Origin: SVFI01 sp045588655
Lineage (GTDB): Bacteria; Bacillota; Clostridia; Lachnospirales; Lachnospiraceae
Direction of reading: 5' to 3'
Assembly: GCA_045588655.1 (NCBI GenBank)
Contig: JAZNEP010000044.1
Location: 1-64,000 of the forward strand
Length of the DNA: 64,000 bases
Below are positions 1 through 7,887 of this stretch, piece after piece. The translations under genes were made by a program, and so were the position numbers. How positions within the stretch are numbered: position 1 is the first letter of the stretch; every line of letters begins with the position of its first letter. The notes below the pieces were generated by a model. It ran no database searches and was not told the DNA's origin. It saw only the letters and a program-made list of their open reading frames with translations.

Positions 1-128
1 AATTAAAAAGATTGCGTTGGTATGATATTATTTTATATTTAACGATGATGATTGAAGTTTTTTATAGAGAATTCGATGATAAAGGGCAGTATTTCTGGGC
101 GAGGGAGATGCTTGAGAAGAGCATGTGA
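1..128 (+). CDS. 3' end of an unidentified gene (cut by window edge)
   Basis: An open frame enters from the left edge (codons starting at base 3) and runs without a stop to TGA at 126-128, giving about 41 residues. The tail is rich in aromatic and charged residues (LRWYDIILYLTMMIEVFYRE is the first part) and ends in EMLEKSM. I do not recognise a family. It may be the end of a real gene or of a decayed one. Support is only the uninterrupted frame and its position ahead of the next gene. Confidence 0.4.
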   Translation, partial: LKRLRWYDIILYLTMMIEVFYREFDDKGQYFWAREMLEKSM

Positions 129-200
129 ATAGAGAGATAAACTTCAGTCTTGTGGAGAGATTGAAAACAACCAAAGATTTGAAGTTGATGGAGTGAAATT

Positions 201-1694
201 ATGTTTAAAAAGATAAAATTATCTAATAAGATTGCGGTTTTTATAATATTAAGCTTTTTAGTTTATATAATGTCCAACGGAGAATGGTGTATTCCGATTT
301 TTGCGTGGATTTATCCAATTTTGTTTCTGTGTATGATTTACCTTAATCGTACTCGGAAAGTCTACCTTATAATTTGTTCTATATATGCCATCGGATATGT
401 TGTCCAGTTTGGGAGAGCCATTGGAATGGATATAAAGATATGTATAATGGTATCAATTTTATTATCTTTTCTGAGGGTTTTACCATATATCTACTGGTCA
501 AAATCAAAAATGAGATTTCAAGATACCATTATTTTTGCAACTATAATGGTATCAATAGAGTATATCATTTATCTGGTATACCCTATTTTGGCTGGGTTGT
601 CTGACGCTTATACACAATACCAAAATCTATATCTGCTACAAATTGTAACGGTAACAGGAATTTATGGAATCACTTTTTTAATATATTGGACAGCGGCAAT
701 GGTTATATGGATTTGGAACAATAAAAGCAAAAAAGAATACATCAGAAAATATATCATCGTATATGGTTCTGTAATTGGATTGGTATTTGCTTATGGAGTT
801 GTTATGTTTCATTTCGAAGGAAATTTAGATAAAAGTGTTAGGATCGCAGGAGTAACCGTTCCGATTTCAGAGCTGTTAAATAATGATAAAGATATATATT
901 CTACATTTTATACTGATACATTTACTGACGAAAATATTACAAATACAAGGAAGAAACTATCATCAGTAGCTGATGAACTTTTCTTGAAAACAGAGGTGGA
1001 AGCACAAGCAGGTGCAAAGATTGTTTTTTGGTCTGAACTAAATGGAGCGGTTTTAAAACAAGATGAAGATATGCTTCTGCAACGAGCGTCGGATATGGCA
1101 AAACAAGAAGAAATCTATTTGATTGTTTCGTTACTGGTGAAGACCCCTTATGTGGACTTAAAGGAAAATAAAACGGTAGCATTTAATCCACAAGGAGAAC
1201 TTATATCAGAATATTTTAAGCACGGACGTTCAATCGGAGAATTGTGCCAAAAAGGAGATGGAATACTAAAAAGTTTTGATACAGAATATGGTAGAATTGC
1301 GCCGTTTATATGTTCTGATATGGCATTTTTGTCTAAAATACAGCAGGCAGGTAGAGATAACGTAGATATACTAATTGTTCCGGCTTCGGATTGGAAAGAA
1401 ATGACATTATTAGCCGCAAAGACAGCGATTGTGCGTGGGGTTGAAAATGGAAGTAATATAATCAGACATACAAATAACGGAATGTCGATTGTTTCAGATT
1501 TTAGAGGTAGTGTGCTGGCACAGACCGATTTCTTTCAGTCTGATACAAAGACATTATCTGCACAGGTTATCACGAAAGGGCGATTTACTCTTTATTCGTA
1601 TATTGGAAATCTATTTGTATATCTGTGTATTTTATATTTGTTAGGGAGTTTCATACTTCCAAAAATTAAACGATTACAGCCCTCTAAAAAATAG
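201..1694 (+). CDS. Lnt-like membrane carbon-nitrogen hydrolase (apolipoprotein N-acyltransferase family)
   Basis: Multi-pass membrane protein of 497 residues with a periplasmic/extracellular carbon-nitrogen hydrolase domain, the layout of apolipoprotein N-acyltransferase (Lnt). Residues about 10-205 hold six hydrophobic segments, the hydrolase domain spans about 213-455, and a last membrane segment lies near 467-487. The Glu-Lys-Cys triad can be placed at E279 (FWSEL), K340 (SEYFKHG) and C371 (FICSDMA). In the family this domain moves an acyl chain onto the N-terminal cysteine of lipoproteins. Canonical Lnt is typical of diderm bacteria, so in a Firmicute this may be a divergent lipoprotein N-acylase or another nitrilase-type acyltransferase. 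A putative lipoprotein gene follows. The start ATG has a GGAG-type site (gatggagtg) upstream. The stop codon lies inside a long palindrome. Confidence 0.75.
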   Translation: MFKKIKLSNKIAVFIILSFLVYIMSNGEWCIPIFAWIYPILFLCMIYLNRTRKVYLIICSIYAIGYVVQFGRAIGMDIKICIMVSILLSFLRVLPYIYWSKSKMRFQDTIIFATIMVSIEYIIYLVYPILAGLSDAYTQYQNLYLLQIVTVTGIYGITFLIYWTAAMVIWIWNNKSKKEYIRKYIIVYGSVIGLVFAYGVVMFHFEGNLDKSVRIAGVTVPISELLNNDKDIYSTFYTDTFTDENITNTRKKLSSVADELFLKTEVEAQAGAKIVFWSELNGAVLKQDEDMLLQRASDMAKQEEIYLIVSLLVKTPYVDLKENKTVAFNPQGELISEYFKHGRSIGELCQKGDGILKSFDTEYGRIAPFICSDMAFLSKIQQAGRDNVDILIVPASDWKEMTLLAAKTAIVRGVENGSNIIRHTNNGMSIVSDFRGSVLAQTDFFQSDTKTLSAQVITKGRFTLYSYIGNLFVYLCILYLLGSFILPKIKRLQPSKK

Positions 1695-1709
1695 AGGGCT
1701 GTAATCGTT
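1669..1709 (+). terminator. Perfect 18-bp stem-loop over the stop of the Lnt-like gene
   Basis: The arms 1669-1686 and 1692-1709 are perfectly complementary around a five-A loop, and the TAG stop (1692-1694) lies in the right arm. There is no long T tract after it on either strand, so it is a strong hairpin but an imperfect intrinsic terminator. It could also stabilise the 3' end of the mRNA. Confidence 0.6.
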
Positions 1710-1871
1710 CTGTCATATCTGATAAATCCTGTTTTGGGATGAGTTTCCATGTTAAAAAATATAAGCAATACGCTGCGTGTGTGCACCTGTGGCTGTTTAA
1801 ATTGTAATCAGTCTGCTGTCGTCCGGAATATATTAGGTCATCTCGCTATTAGAAGTGCAGAAACAGGATAA

Positions 1872-1899
1872 TTGTAAAATTTGAACTTCATTGTATAAT
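1872..1899 (+). promoter_or_regulatory. Probable sigma-A promoter for the small lipoprotein gene
   Basis: TTGTAA (1872-1877) and TATAAT (1894-1899) are separated by 16 bases, about 60 bases before the lipoprotein gene. The 265-base stretch 1695-1959 otherwise shows no gene that I can support. Confidence 0.45.
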
Positions 1900-1959
1900 T
1901 AGAGGGAAAGTTTATAGATTTGACACAGGACCAATAAAAGAGGTTATGGTCAATAAACG

Positions 1960-2439
1960 ATGAAAGAAGGAGATTTAAAATATGAAAAAAACGGTATTCT
2001 ATTAATTATGGTATTATGCTTGTTTATGACTGGATGTAGTAACAAGTTTGCAGAAAATGAATACGATTCTGTAGAAAAGATAATAGAGAATGAAGACCGG
2101 TATGCAAAGGAAAATTCAGTTTTTAATTCAATTGATGGAGGATATTCGCTTGTCGTTTCAAAGTTTGATGGCCGACAGACACTATGGACAGATACTTTGG
2201 AAGAAAGTCAAAGTGTTGAAATTGAATTTTTGTTGCTTCTTACGGAAGGACAAGCAAAAATTGTGCATATTGACGCAGATGATAACGTTACAAACCTAAT
2301 TGAGTGTACGCCGGAAAGTTCTACCGATGGATACGTAACAAAGACGGTTTCCATGAGCGCTGGAAAGAATAAATTAAAAATTGTTGGAGTTGATTGTGAA
2401 AATATTGATTTAAAAATGCTTTTTACAGTATCTCAATAA
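1960..2439 (+). CDS. Putative small lipoprotein with frameshifted start
   Basis: The open frame from ATG 1960 encodes 159 residues. It has a hydrophobic stretch (ILLIMVLCLFM) followed by a lipobox-like MTGC and a Ser-Asn, as expected for a lipoprotein, then an acidic soluble domain of unknown function. The start is a puzzle. A very good ribosome binding site, AGAAGGAGA (1965-1973), sits 8 bases before ATG 1982, but that ATG is one base out of frame: it is followed by seven A (1985-1991) and reaches TAA after seven codons. With eight A it would read MKKNGILLIMVLCLFMTGCS, a textbook lipoprotein signal. The in-frame ATG at 1960 has no good site and adds charged residues. The gene may be phase-variable, depend on slippage, be newly broken, or carry a sequencing error. 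The function of the mature domain is unknown. Confidence 0.6.
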   Translation: MKEGDLKYEKNGILLIMVLCLFMTGCSNKFAENEYDSVEKIIENEDRYAKENSVFNSIDGGYSLVVSKFDGRQTLWTDTLEESQSVEIEFLLLLTEGQAKIVHIDADDNVTNLIECTPESSTDGYVTKTVSMSAGKNKLKIVGVDCENIDLKMLFTVSQ

Positions 2440-2581
2440 GGAGTAGTGATTAGCACTCAGATACTTGACGACAAAAAACTTCAGTTTGATTATGAAATAA
2501 ATCAGTAGCGTAAGAAGCATAAAATAGCAAAAAAAGTCGAGAATGCGCTCTTATTATATTGTATGCTGTCACTATAGGGAG

Positions 2582-3469
2582 ATGAGTGAAGTGGAAGAAC
2601 ATATTGAAGCGGTGCAAAGGATGCAGGATTATATTCAGAGGAACCTTGATAAGGATATTACTATGGCAGATTTAGCTCGGGTATCGATGTATTCACCGTG
2701 GTATTCCTATCGGTTATTTGTTCAATTCTTGAACATGACACCGGCGGTATATATTCGGCGATTGCGATTATCAAAATCAGCATTAAAACTTCGGGATGAG
2801 AAGAGGAAAATAGTGGAAGCTGCTTTGGAATCCGGTTTTGAAAGTGTGGATGGTTATCAAAGAGCTTTTTATCAGGAGTTTGGTTGTAATCCTTACGAAT
2901 ATTCAAAATGTCCGACACCAATTTATCTTTTTAAACCATATGGAATTAAGTATTCAAAGATAAGAGAGGGAGGAACTATGAAAGAAGTAAAGAATGTATT
3001 TGTTCAAGTAATCGAGAAGCCGGAGCGAAAAGTTATTATTAAGCGGGGGAGAGAAGCAAAAGAGTATTGGAAATATTGTGAAGAAGTGGGATGTGATGTT
3101 TGGGGATTGTTGACGAGCATTCAGTCAATTGGAGGTGAACCTGTTTGTCTATGGCTTCCGAAAAAGTATATCAAACCAAATACTTCGGAATATGTGCAGG
3201 GAGTTGAAGTTTCGATGGACTATTCGGGTAAAATTCCGGAAGGGTTTGATGTGATTGAATTGCCGAAATGCAAATATATCATGTTTCAGGGAGAACCGTA
3301 TGAGGAAGAAAATTTTGGTGAGGCAATTCAGCAGATGTGGGATGCAATAAAAACATATGACCCAAGTACGATAGGCTATAGCTGGGATGAAGAGAATCCG
3401 CGCATCCAGTTGGAACCAATTGGAACAAGAGGATATATTGAGCTTCATCCGGTGCAGATTAACAAATAA
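2582..3469 (+). CDS. AraC-family regulator with GyrI-like effector domain
   Basis: Transcription regulator with an N-terminal AraC helix-turn-helix pair (about residues 1-105) and a C-terminal GyrI-like small-molecule-binding domain (about 130-295). The HTH part shows ITMADLARVSMYSPWYSYRL and, in the second helix pair, ALESGFESVDGYQRAFYQEF and GCNPYEY. This arrangement is found in Rob/SoxS-like regulators that respond to drugs or other amphipathic ligands. The open frame extends upstream to 2543, but the first 13 residues do not match the family. ATG 2582 and GTG 2591 are the likely starts; AGGGAG at 2576-2581 is better spaced for GTG 2591. It stands alone, so its target is not shown. A hairpin terminator follows. 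Confidence 0.85.
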   Translation: MSEVEEHIEAVQRMQDYIQRNLDKDITMADLARVSMYSPWYSYRLFVQFLNMTPAVYIRRLRLSKSALKLRDEKRKIVEAALESGFESVDGYQRAFYQEFGCNPYEYSKCPTPIYLFKPYGIKYSKIREGGTMKEVKNVFVQVIEKPERKVIIKRGREAKEYWKYCEEVGCDVWGLLTSIQSIGGEPVCLWLPKKYIKPNTSEYVQGVEVSMDYSGKIPEGFDVIELPKCKYIMFQGEPYEEENFGEAIQQMWDAIKTYDPSTIGYSWDEENPRIQLEPIGTRGYIELHPVQINK

Positions 3470-3490
3470 AAATTCACAAATACAAAATTA

Positions 3491-3526
3491 CAAAGCTCCA
3501 AGATGCTTGCATCGAAGGAGCTTTTA
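3491..3526 (+). terminator. Terminator after the AraC-type regulator
   Basis: AAAGCTCC (3492-3499) pairs with GGAGCTTT (3517-3524), enclosing a small inner hairpin GATGC/GCATC (3502-3506 with 3509-3513). A short T-rich stretch follows. It separates the regulator from the two-component genes. Confidence 0.65.
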
Positions 3527-3565
3527 TTGTATCTTAAATAAAGAAAATTTGTGAGGAAACTTTGT

Positions 3566-4285
3566 ATGATACGAATAGCTATTTGTGATGACGAATTAAG
3601 CATGGTACAGCAAAATGAAGAGATTGTAAAAAGCAGCCTGCAGGCTTGTGGAATCGGTTATGAGCTTGTAACCTATACTCAAAGTGTTAATTTGCTTTGT
3701 GATATTTCAGAGGACAATTTTTTTTATGATTTGATTTTATTAGATATCGAAATGCCGGAAATCTCCGGAATGGAGCTGGCAGGCAAAGTAAAAGAATATT
3801 TGCCAAATGTAAAAATTATATTTATTACATCCCATGTGGAGTATGCGATAGATGCATATGAATTAACAATTTTTAGGTATGTACCAAAGGACAATAGAAG
3901 AGAGCGTTTAGAGATGGCGGTGACGGATGCAGCGAAGCTGATTGAGCTGGAAGCAGGGCAGGAGTATACCATACAGACCAATAATCGTTTGGAACGCATT
4001 AAGCATAAGGATATTTTTTATATTGTGCGGGATGGTAAAAATGCAGAGATCACTTCAACGCAAGGAGTTTCCAAGGTGCGAAAAAGTCTGCAACAGGTGT
4101 ACGAGGAACTTGATGCGTCGGAGTTCATTTTTATTGAACGAGGATGCATTGTGAATATCATACATATTATGAAGCTTCATGATGGAATGGTACATTTGAA
4201 AAATCAGGAGATATTACCCATCAGCCGTTCGCACCTACAGGAAGTAAAACAGCAAGTTGCACAGTTTTGGGGGGCACATATTTAA
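3566..4285 (+). CDS. LytTR-family response regulator (AgrA/ComE type)
   Basis: Cytoplasmic response regulator with an N-terminal receiver domain (about residues 1-120) and a C-terminal LytTR DNA-binding domain (about 140-239). Receiver residues are visible: the acidic pair in AICDDE, the phospho-acceptor Asp in LILLDIEMP, and Lys in YVPKDN. The LytTR part has the typical beta-strand pattern, with DIFYIVRDGKNAEI and EFIFIERGCIVNI. The frame opens at GTG 3551, but ATG 3566 has GAGGA (3552-3556) at good spacing and gives the normal N-terminus MIRIAICDD. It overlaps the histidine kinase by one base (TAATG), so the two are translationally coupled partners. The ABC exporter genes downstream are candidate targets. 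I found no agrB- or agrD-like gene. Confidence 0.88.
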   Translation: MIRIAICDDELSMVQQNEEIVKSSLQACGIGYELVTYTQSVNLLCDISEDNFFYDLILLDIEMPEISGMELAGKVKEYLPNVKIIFITSHVEYAIDAYELTIFRYVPKDNRRERLEMAVTDAAKLIELEAGQEYTIQTNNRLERIKHKDIFYIVRDGKNAEITSTQGVSKVRKSLQQVYEELDASEFIFIERGCIVNIIHIMKLHDGMVHLKNQEILPISRSHLQEVKQQVAQFWGAHI

Positions 4286-5556
4286 TGGAATGGTATCAAT
4301 TGATTTCTTATTTTATGACAAATGGAATACGAATTTTAGCAGCGTTCTTATTGGTTTTTGAAGTGCTTAAATTTCGAATAAATAAAAAAATAGCAGGAGG
4401 CTGTCTGATAGGGATAGCAATCATCATAACTGTCATGCAGGGCATTATGAATATGCAACAGTATCCGCTTTTGGGAAGTGAAGTTCTATTGCTACTGGTT
4501 ATTTTGACATATTTTTGTCATCAGAAACCGCGAATGTGCGCATTTTTGTTATTCTTTTATGAGTTGGCAGTTGCATTATGGGAATTTTTGATTTCCGCCG
4601 GCATGGCTATGCTATTTAGGAATGTAGCGTTTCTAGAGGTGGAAGAGACGAAATACATGATTGCAATTTGGCTGGTACGTATTCTGATGTGTATCGCAGT
4701 GCTGGTTCTTTATAAGGTGAAGAAAAAAGAAATCAGTAGCTTCCGACTAACTTCACTATTCTGTATATTGACTTTTTTTGCCATGATTACTGTATCAGAG
4801 CAGACATTGATTCCAATCAATAGTGAAGCAACGGATAGCTGGATGCTGATGACAGTGATACTGATGTTTGCGATATTATTCTTTAATTTAGGCAAACAGT
4901 ACGAGATGGAGAAAGAAGTCGCAAGATTGCAGACGGAGCAGGCAGAACTGATAAGGAATGAGTATCAGAATTTGAATCGGATATATACTGCGAATGCAAA
5001 ACTCTATCATGATTTGCACAATCATATGGAAATGATGTATAGCTATCTAACCCAGAACAAAGTAGGGGAGGCATTGCATTATTTGGAAGATTTGCGCACG
5101 CCAATTCATGAGATTACGCAAAATGTATGGACCGGTGATGAGGCCATTGATTATCTGCTAAACACGAAGCTGGCGCTTATGCAGAAAAAGAAAATAGCAG
5201 TAAAGACAAATATAGAATTTCCGCGGAATACCAATATCCGAAGTGTCGCTCTGACAACAATTTTGGGAAATTTGTTAGATAATGCGATTGAGGCCGCGCA
5301 GAAATGTAAGGAAAGAGAGAGATTTGTACATCTCACAATTAGGCGAATTAATAATATATTGATTATTAAGGTGGAAAACAGTTTTGAGGATCAACCGATC
5401 CTGGAAGACGGTGTAATACAAAGCTCGAAAGAAGATAGACAGCGACACGGCTGGGGGCTGAAAAGTGCCCGAACGGAAGCGGAAAGTTATGACGGAAGCA
5501 TTGAAACCTCGTATGAGAATCATGTTTTTTGCGCCGTGGCCACCTTGTTTTTTTAA
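4285..5556 (+). CDS. GHKL sensor histidine kinase (AgrC-like)
   Basis: Membrane sensor kinase, cognate to the LytTR regulator just upstream. The first about 200 residues form roughly six membrane segments, followed by a coiled-coil linker (EKEVARLQTEQAELIRNEY) and a dimerisation helix with the putative phospho-accepting His in LYHDLHNHMEMM. The C-terminal ATPase (HATPase_c_5 type) shows the N box LGNLLDNAIEAAQ and a glycine-rich HGWGLKSA. This is the AgrC/ComD layout, usually peptide-responsive, but the ligand here is not shown. The start ATG overlaps the stop of the regulator by one base; the upstream TTG at 4267 in the same frame is unlikely. A strong terminator follows, so the exporter genes are transcribed separately. 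Confidence 0.88.
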   Translation: MEWYQLISYFMTNGIRILAAFLLVFEVLKFRINKKIAGGCLIGIAIIITVMQGIMNMQQYPLLGSEVLLLLVILTYFCHQKPRMCAFLLFFYELAVALWEFLISAGMAMLFRNVAFLEVEETKYMIAIWLVRILMCIAVLVLYKVKKKEISSFRLTSLFCILTFFAMITVSEQTLIPINSEATDSWMLMTVILMFAILFFNLGKQYEMEKEVARLQTEQAELIRNEYQNLNRIYTANAKLYHDLHNHMEMMYSYLTQNKVGEALHYLEDLRTPIHEITQNVWTGDEAIDYLLNTKLALMQKKKIAVKTNIEFPRNTNIRSVALTTILGNLLDNAIEAAQKCKERERFVHLTIRRINNILIIKVENSFEDQPILEDGVIQSSKEDRQRHGWGLKSARTEAESYDGSIETSYENHVFCAVATLFF

Positions 5557-5574
5557 TGAGTACCATAAGATTTT

Positions 5575-5601
5575 GAAAAAGGAGCGGTTGCTCCTTTTTT
5601 T
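5575..5601 (+). terminator. Intrinsic terminator of the two-component operon
   Basis: AAAAAGGAGC (5576-5585) and GCTCCTTTTTT (5590-5600) form a 10-bp stem with a GGTT loop ending in a run of seven T. This is a classic intrinsic terminator. Confidence 0.85.
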
Positions 5602-5698
5602 CGTGGACAAAAATCTACCAATTGCGGACATTTTGGCACAATCCGTTTTGGGGCGGTAAGATATAGTTGTAAATAAGAGAACACGGAGGAAACGGATA

Positions 5699-5869
5699 AT
5701 GAGACATTGTTATTTTAGATTATTTATGGGTTTGATTTGGTTGTTTGCAGCTATTGCAAGTGGTTTTGGAGGAAATCTCTCCATGGCAGCGTTATATGGA
5801 GTATTGAGTGTGGTATTCATGTACACTGCATATACAATTTGGAAAAAAGAGAAGGCAGACGGGAGATAG
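5699..5869 (+). CDS. Small two-helix membrane protein (56 aa)
   Basis: A short gene starting at ATG 5699 behind ACGGAGGA (5683-5690) and ending at TAG 5867-5869, three bases before the ABC ATPase start. The protein begins MRHCYFRLFMGLIWLFAAIA, has a glycine-rich turn (SGFGGN), then a second hydrophobic stretch (MAALYGVLSVVFMYTAYTIW) and a charged tail KKEKADGR. It therefore looks like a two-transmembrane hairpin. Tight spacing with the ATPase and permease argues that it is a subunit or partner of that exporter. No catalytic motif is visible and I do not know its function. Confidence 0.7.
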   Translation: MRHCYFRLFMGLIWLFAAIASGFGGNLSMAALYGVLSVVFMYTAYTIWKKEKADGR

Positions 5870-5872
5870 ATC

Positions 5873-6583
5873 ATGAGTCAGGACATGTTATTAAAGATAG
5901 AGCATTTATCAGCATGGTATTCGAAAGAAAAAAGCGTTCTTACGGATTTTAATATTGAATTAAATCGTCATGAGGTAGTTGGATTAATCGGATTAAATGG
6001 CGCAGGAAAGACTACGTTTATGAAATCTTTAACCGGATTGCTGGGTACCTGTGAGGTAGAAGATGCTACTTTTTTAGGAAAGAGATTTGCTTTTCGCGAC
6101 AAAGCGTTCAAGAAAAACAGATATGTGGTATTTGCAGAAGAACGCTCATTTCAGTATTTTACATTTTACGAGTACATTGGTTATGTTGCGGCTTCTTATG
6201 GAAAAGAATTGACCGAGGTGGAGGAGCTGGTGAGAGGCTTTCATTTCGAAGCGTATACAGATGTCTTATTAAAAGAGTTGTCGACCGGTAACTTGAAAAA
6301 AGCGTATTTGATTACCGCTTTTGCATTAAAGCCTGAGTTGCTACTTTTGGATGAGCCGGTAAATGGATTGGATTTTCAAAGTACGGAATATCTGTACCGG
6401 TTAATGGGTGCATACAAAAAGCATGGTACATTACTATTTTCTTCTCACATTTTGGAAAGCATCAGCCTTACCTCAGACAGAGTATTGGTGCTTAAAAATG
6501 GTCAAATAGAAAAGACGTTCAGGCAGGAAGAAATTAACGCACAGAATATCAGGGAGGTACTTTCAGAGGATGAATCCATATAA
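5873..6583 (+). CDS. ABC transporter ATP-binding protein
   Basis: Nucleotide-binding subunit of an ABC exporter, 236 residues. Walker A is GLNGAGKTT at about residues 40-48, Walker B is LLLLDEPVNGLD near 156-167, and the switch His is in LLFSSHIL. The ABC signature is degenerate: LSTGN at 136-140 instead of LSGGQ, a variant common in export-type ATPases. It powers the membrane protein encoded next, whose start lies inside the end of this gene (overlap 6570-6583), and it follows the 56-residue membrane protein directly. The substrate is not evident; lantibiotic/peptide immunity or drug export are the usual roles of such pairs. Regulation by the upstream LytTR pair is an inference from position. 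Confidence 0.88.
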   Translation: MSQDMLLKIEHLSAWYSKEKSVLTDFNIELNRHEVVGLIGLNGAGKTTFMKSLTGLLGTCEVEDATFLGKRFAFRDKAFKKNRYVVFAEERSFQYFTFYEYIGYVAASYGKELTEVEELVRGFHFEAYTDVLLKELSTGNLKKAYLITAFALKPELLLLDEPVNGLDFQSTEYLYRLMGAYKKHGTLLFSSHILESISLTSDRVLVLKNGQIEKTFRQEEINAQNIREVLSEDESI

Positions 6584-7781
6584 AGCATGTTTAAAGCACT
6601 TGTTTGGAGCAAAATATGAAGGGATAAGAAAGAGTGCATTTGTAGTGTTTGTTGTATTTTTTGCTATATTTGCTACAGAGGTGAAAATGGTGGTGGCATC
6701 CTCTGTACTATTTTTGACAGCAACCGTTTTTACAATGGGAGTGATGTGGCAGGCCTTAGGTGCGAAAAAGAGCATGGAAAATTTGCAGGGAATGCTGGAA
6801 CTTCCTTTTGAAAACCGTCAACTGGTATTGGCTTATGTATCGTCTATGAGCGCGCATACCCTGCTTACAAAAAGCGCGCTGATTTTGGTGATTTTCTTTG
6901 CAATCGGAAGCTGGAATGTAAAAGAAATCATCATAGCGTTGTTGTGTGTATGCAATGGTTGCATGTTTGCGGTCATAGGTTATCTATTTAGAAAAAAAGC
7001 AAAGGGTATTTTTGTGATTGTGTGGCTGGCAGGTTATTTGGCATCCATTTTTTTTATGAAAAGTGTTTTTGTATTTGCTGCAATAGTAGTGGGCAGCCTT
7101 TCGATTGCAGGAATACTTCTTTTGACTGCGGATGTTTATGCGTTCTATGATCCGGGTACAGTGCAAACGATAGTTAAAAATAAGAACAAACGAGGAAACT
7201 TTTTGATATACCTGATAAGGTATCTGGTAGCAAATAAAAATTATATGGTAAATACAGTCGGATTAGGTGTAATAGCGTGTGTATTACCTATGATTTTAAA
7301 TCAGTTTGGTGACTTTTATGTATTGCCGATCGGATTGGCAATTTTAAGCTTGAATACACCGCTATGTATTTTATTGTCAGTGGACGGAGATTTGGAACAA
7401 GCAGTGAGAATACTTCCGGGCCAAGGAATGCGTCTGGGAGTGCACTATTGTGTTTTTTTGGCTGGAGTAAATATGTTATTGAGCAGTATTTATCTGATAA
7501 GCTGGCAATTGCAGTATGGAGATGTAAATGTAGTGATGATTGTTTCTGCGGTGATATTTGCGATGCAAGGTGCTTTGTGTTCTGTGGGATTGGAATGGGT
7601 ATATCCTTTACGTAATTGGAAGTTGGAGAGTGATTTATATCATCATCCAAGAAAATATATTGTACCTGCAATAATGATATTTTTAGCCGGTTTTGTCTGC
7701 TTGTCCCATGTGTTTGTGTGGGTGTTGGCCGGAATACTGATAGTGGAAATTGGAATCGTCTTTTGCATGTTACATGATTAA
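6570..7781 (+). CDS. ABC transporter permease-like membrane protein
   Basis: Integral membrane protein of 403 residues with about 10-12 hydrophobic segments and no soluble domain. It starts within the 3' end of the ATPase gene, behind the GGGAGGTAC stretch near 6551, which is typical of translational coupling. It is therefore taken as the transmembrane subunit of that exporter. It does not show the short signature of common ABC-2 permeases and I cannot assign a narrower family. Hydrophobic segments are frequent up to the end (FVWVLAGILIVEIGIVF). The substrate is unknown. Confidence 0.7.
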   Translation: MNPYKACLKHLFGAKYEGIRKSAFVVFVVFFAIFATEVKMVVASSVLFLTATVFTMGVMWQALGAKKSMENLQGMLELPFENRQLVLAYVSSMSAHTLLTKSALILVIFFAIGSWNVKEIIIALLCVCNGCMFAVIGYLFRKKAKGIFVIVWLAGYLASIFFMKSVFVFAAIVVGSLSIAGILLLTADVYAFYDPGTVQTIVKNKNKRGNFLIYLIRYLVANKNYMVNTVGLGVIACVLPMILNQFGDFYVLPIGLAILSLNTPLCILLSVDGDLEQAVRILPGQGMRLGVHYCVFLAGVNMLLSSIYLISWQLQYGDVNVVMIVSAVIFAMQGALCSVGLEWVYPLRNWKLESDLYHHPRKYIVPAIMIFLAGFVCLSHVFVWVLAGILIVEIGIVFCMLHD

Positions 7782-7887
7782 TCATGCAGCTTACATGATA
7801 ACAAATGCAGCTTGGTCTAAGAGGTATTGCTTTCTATTTTTGTTCTGATAAGATGCAATTACAGAAATCAGAAAGACGAGGTGCAAT

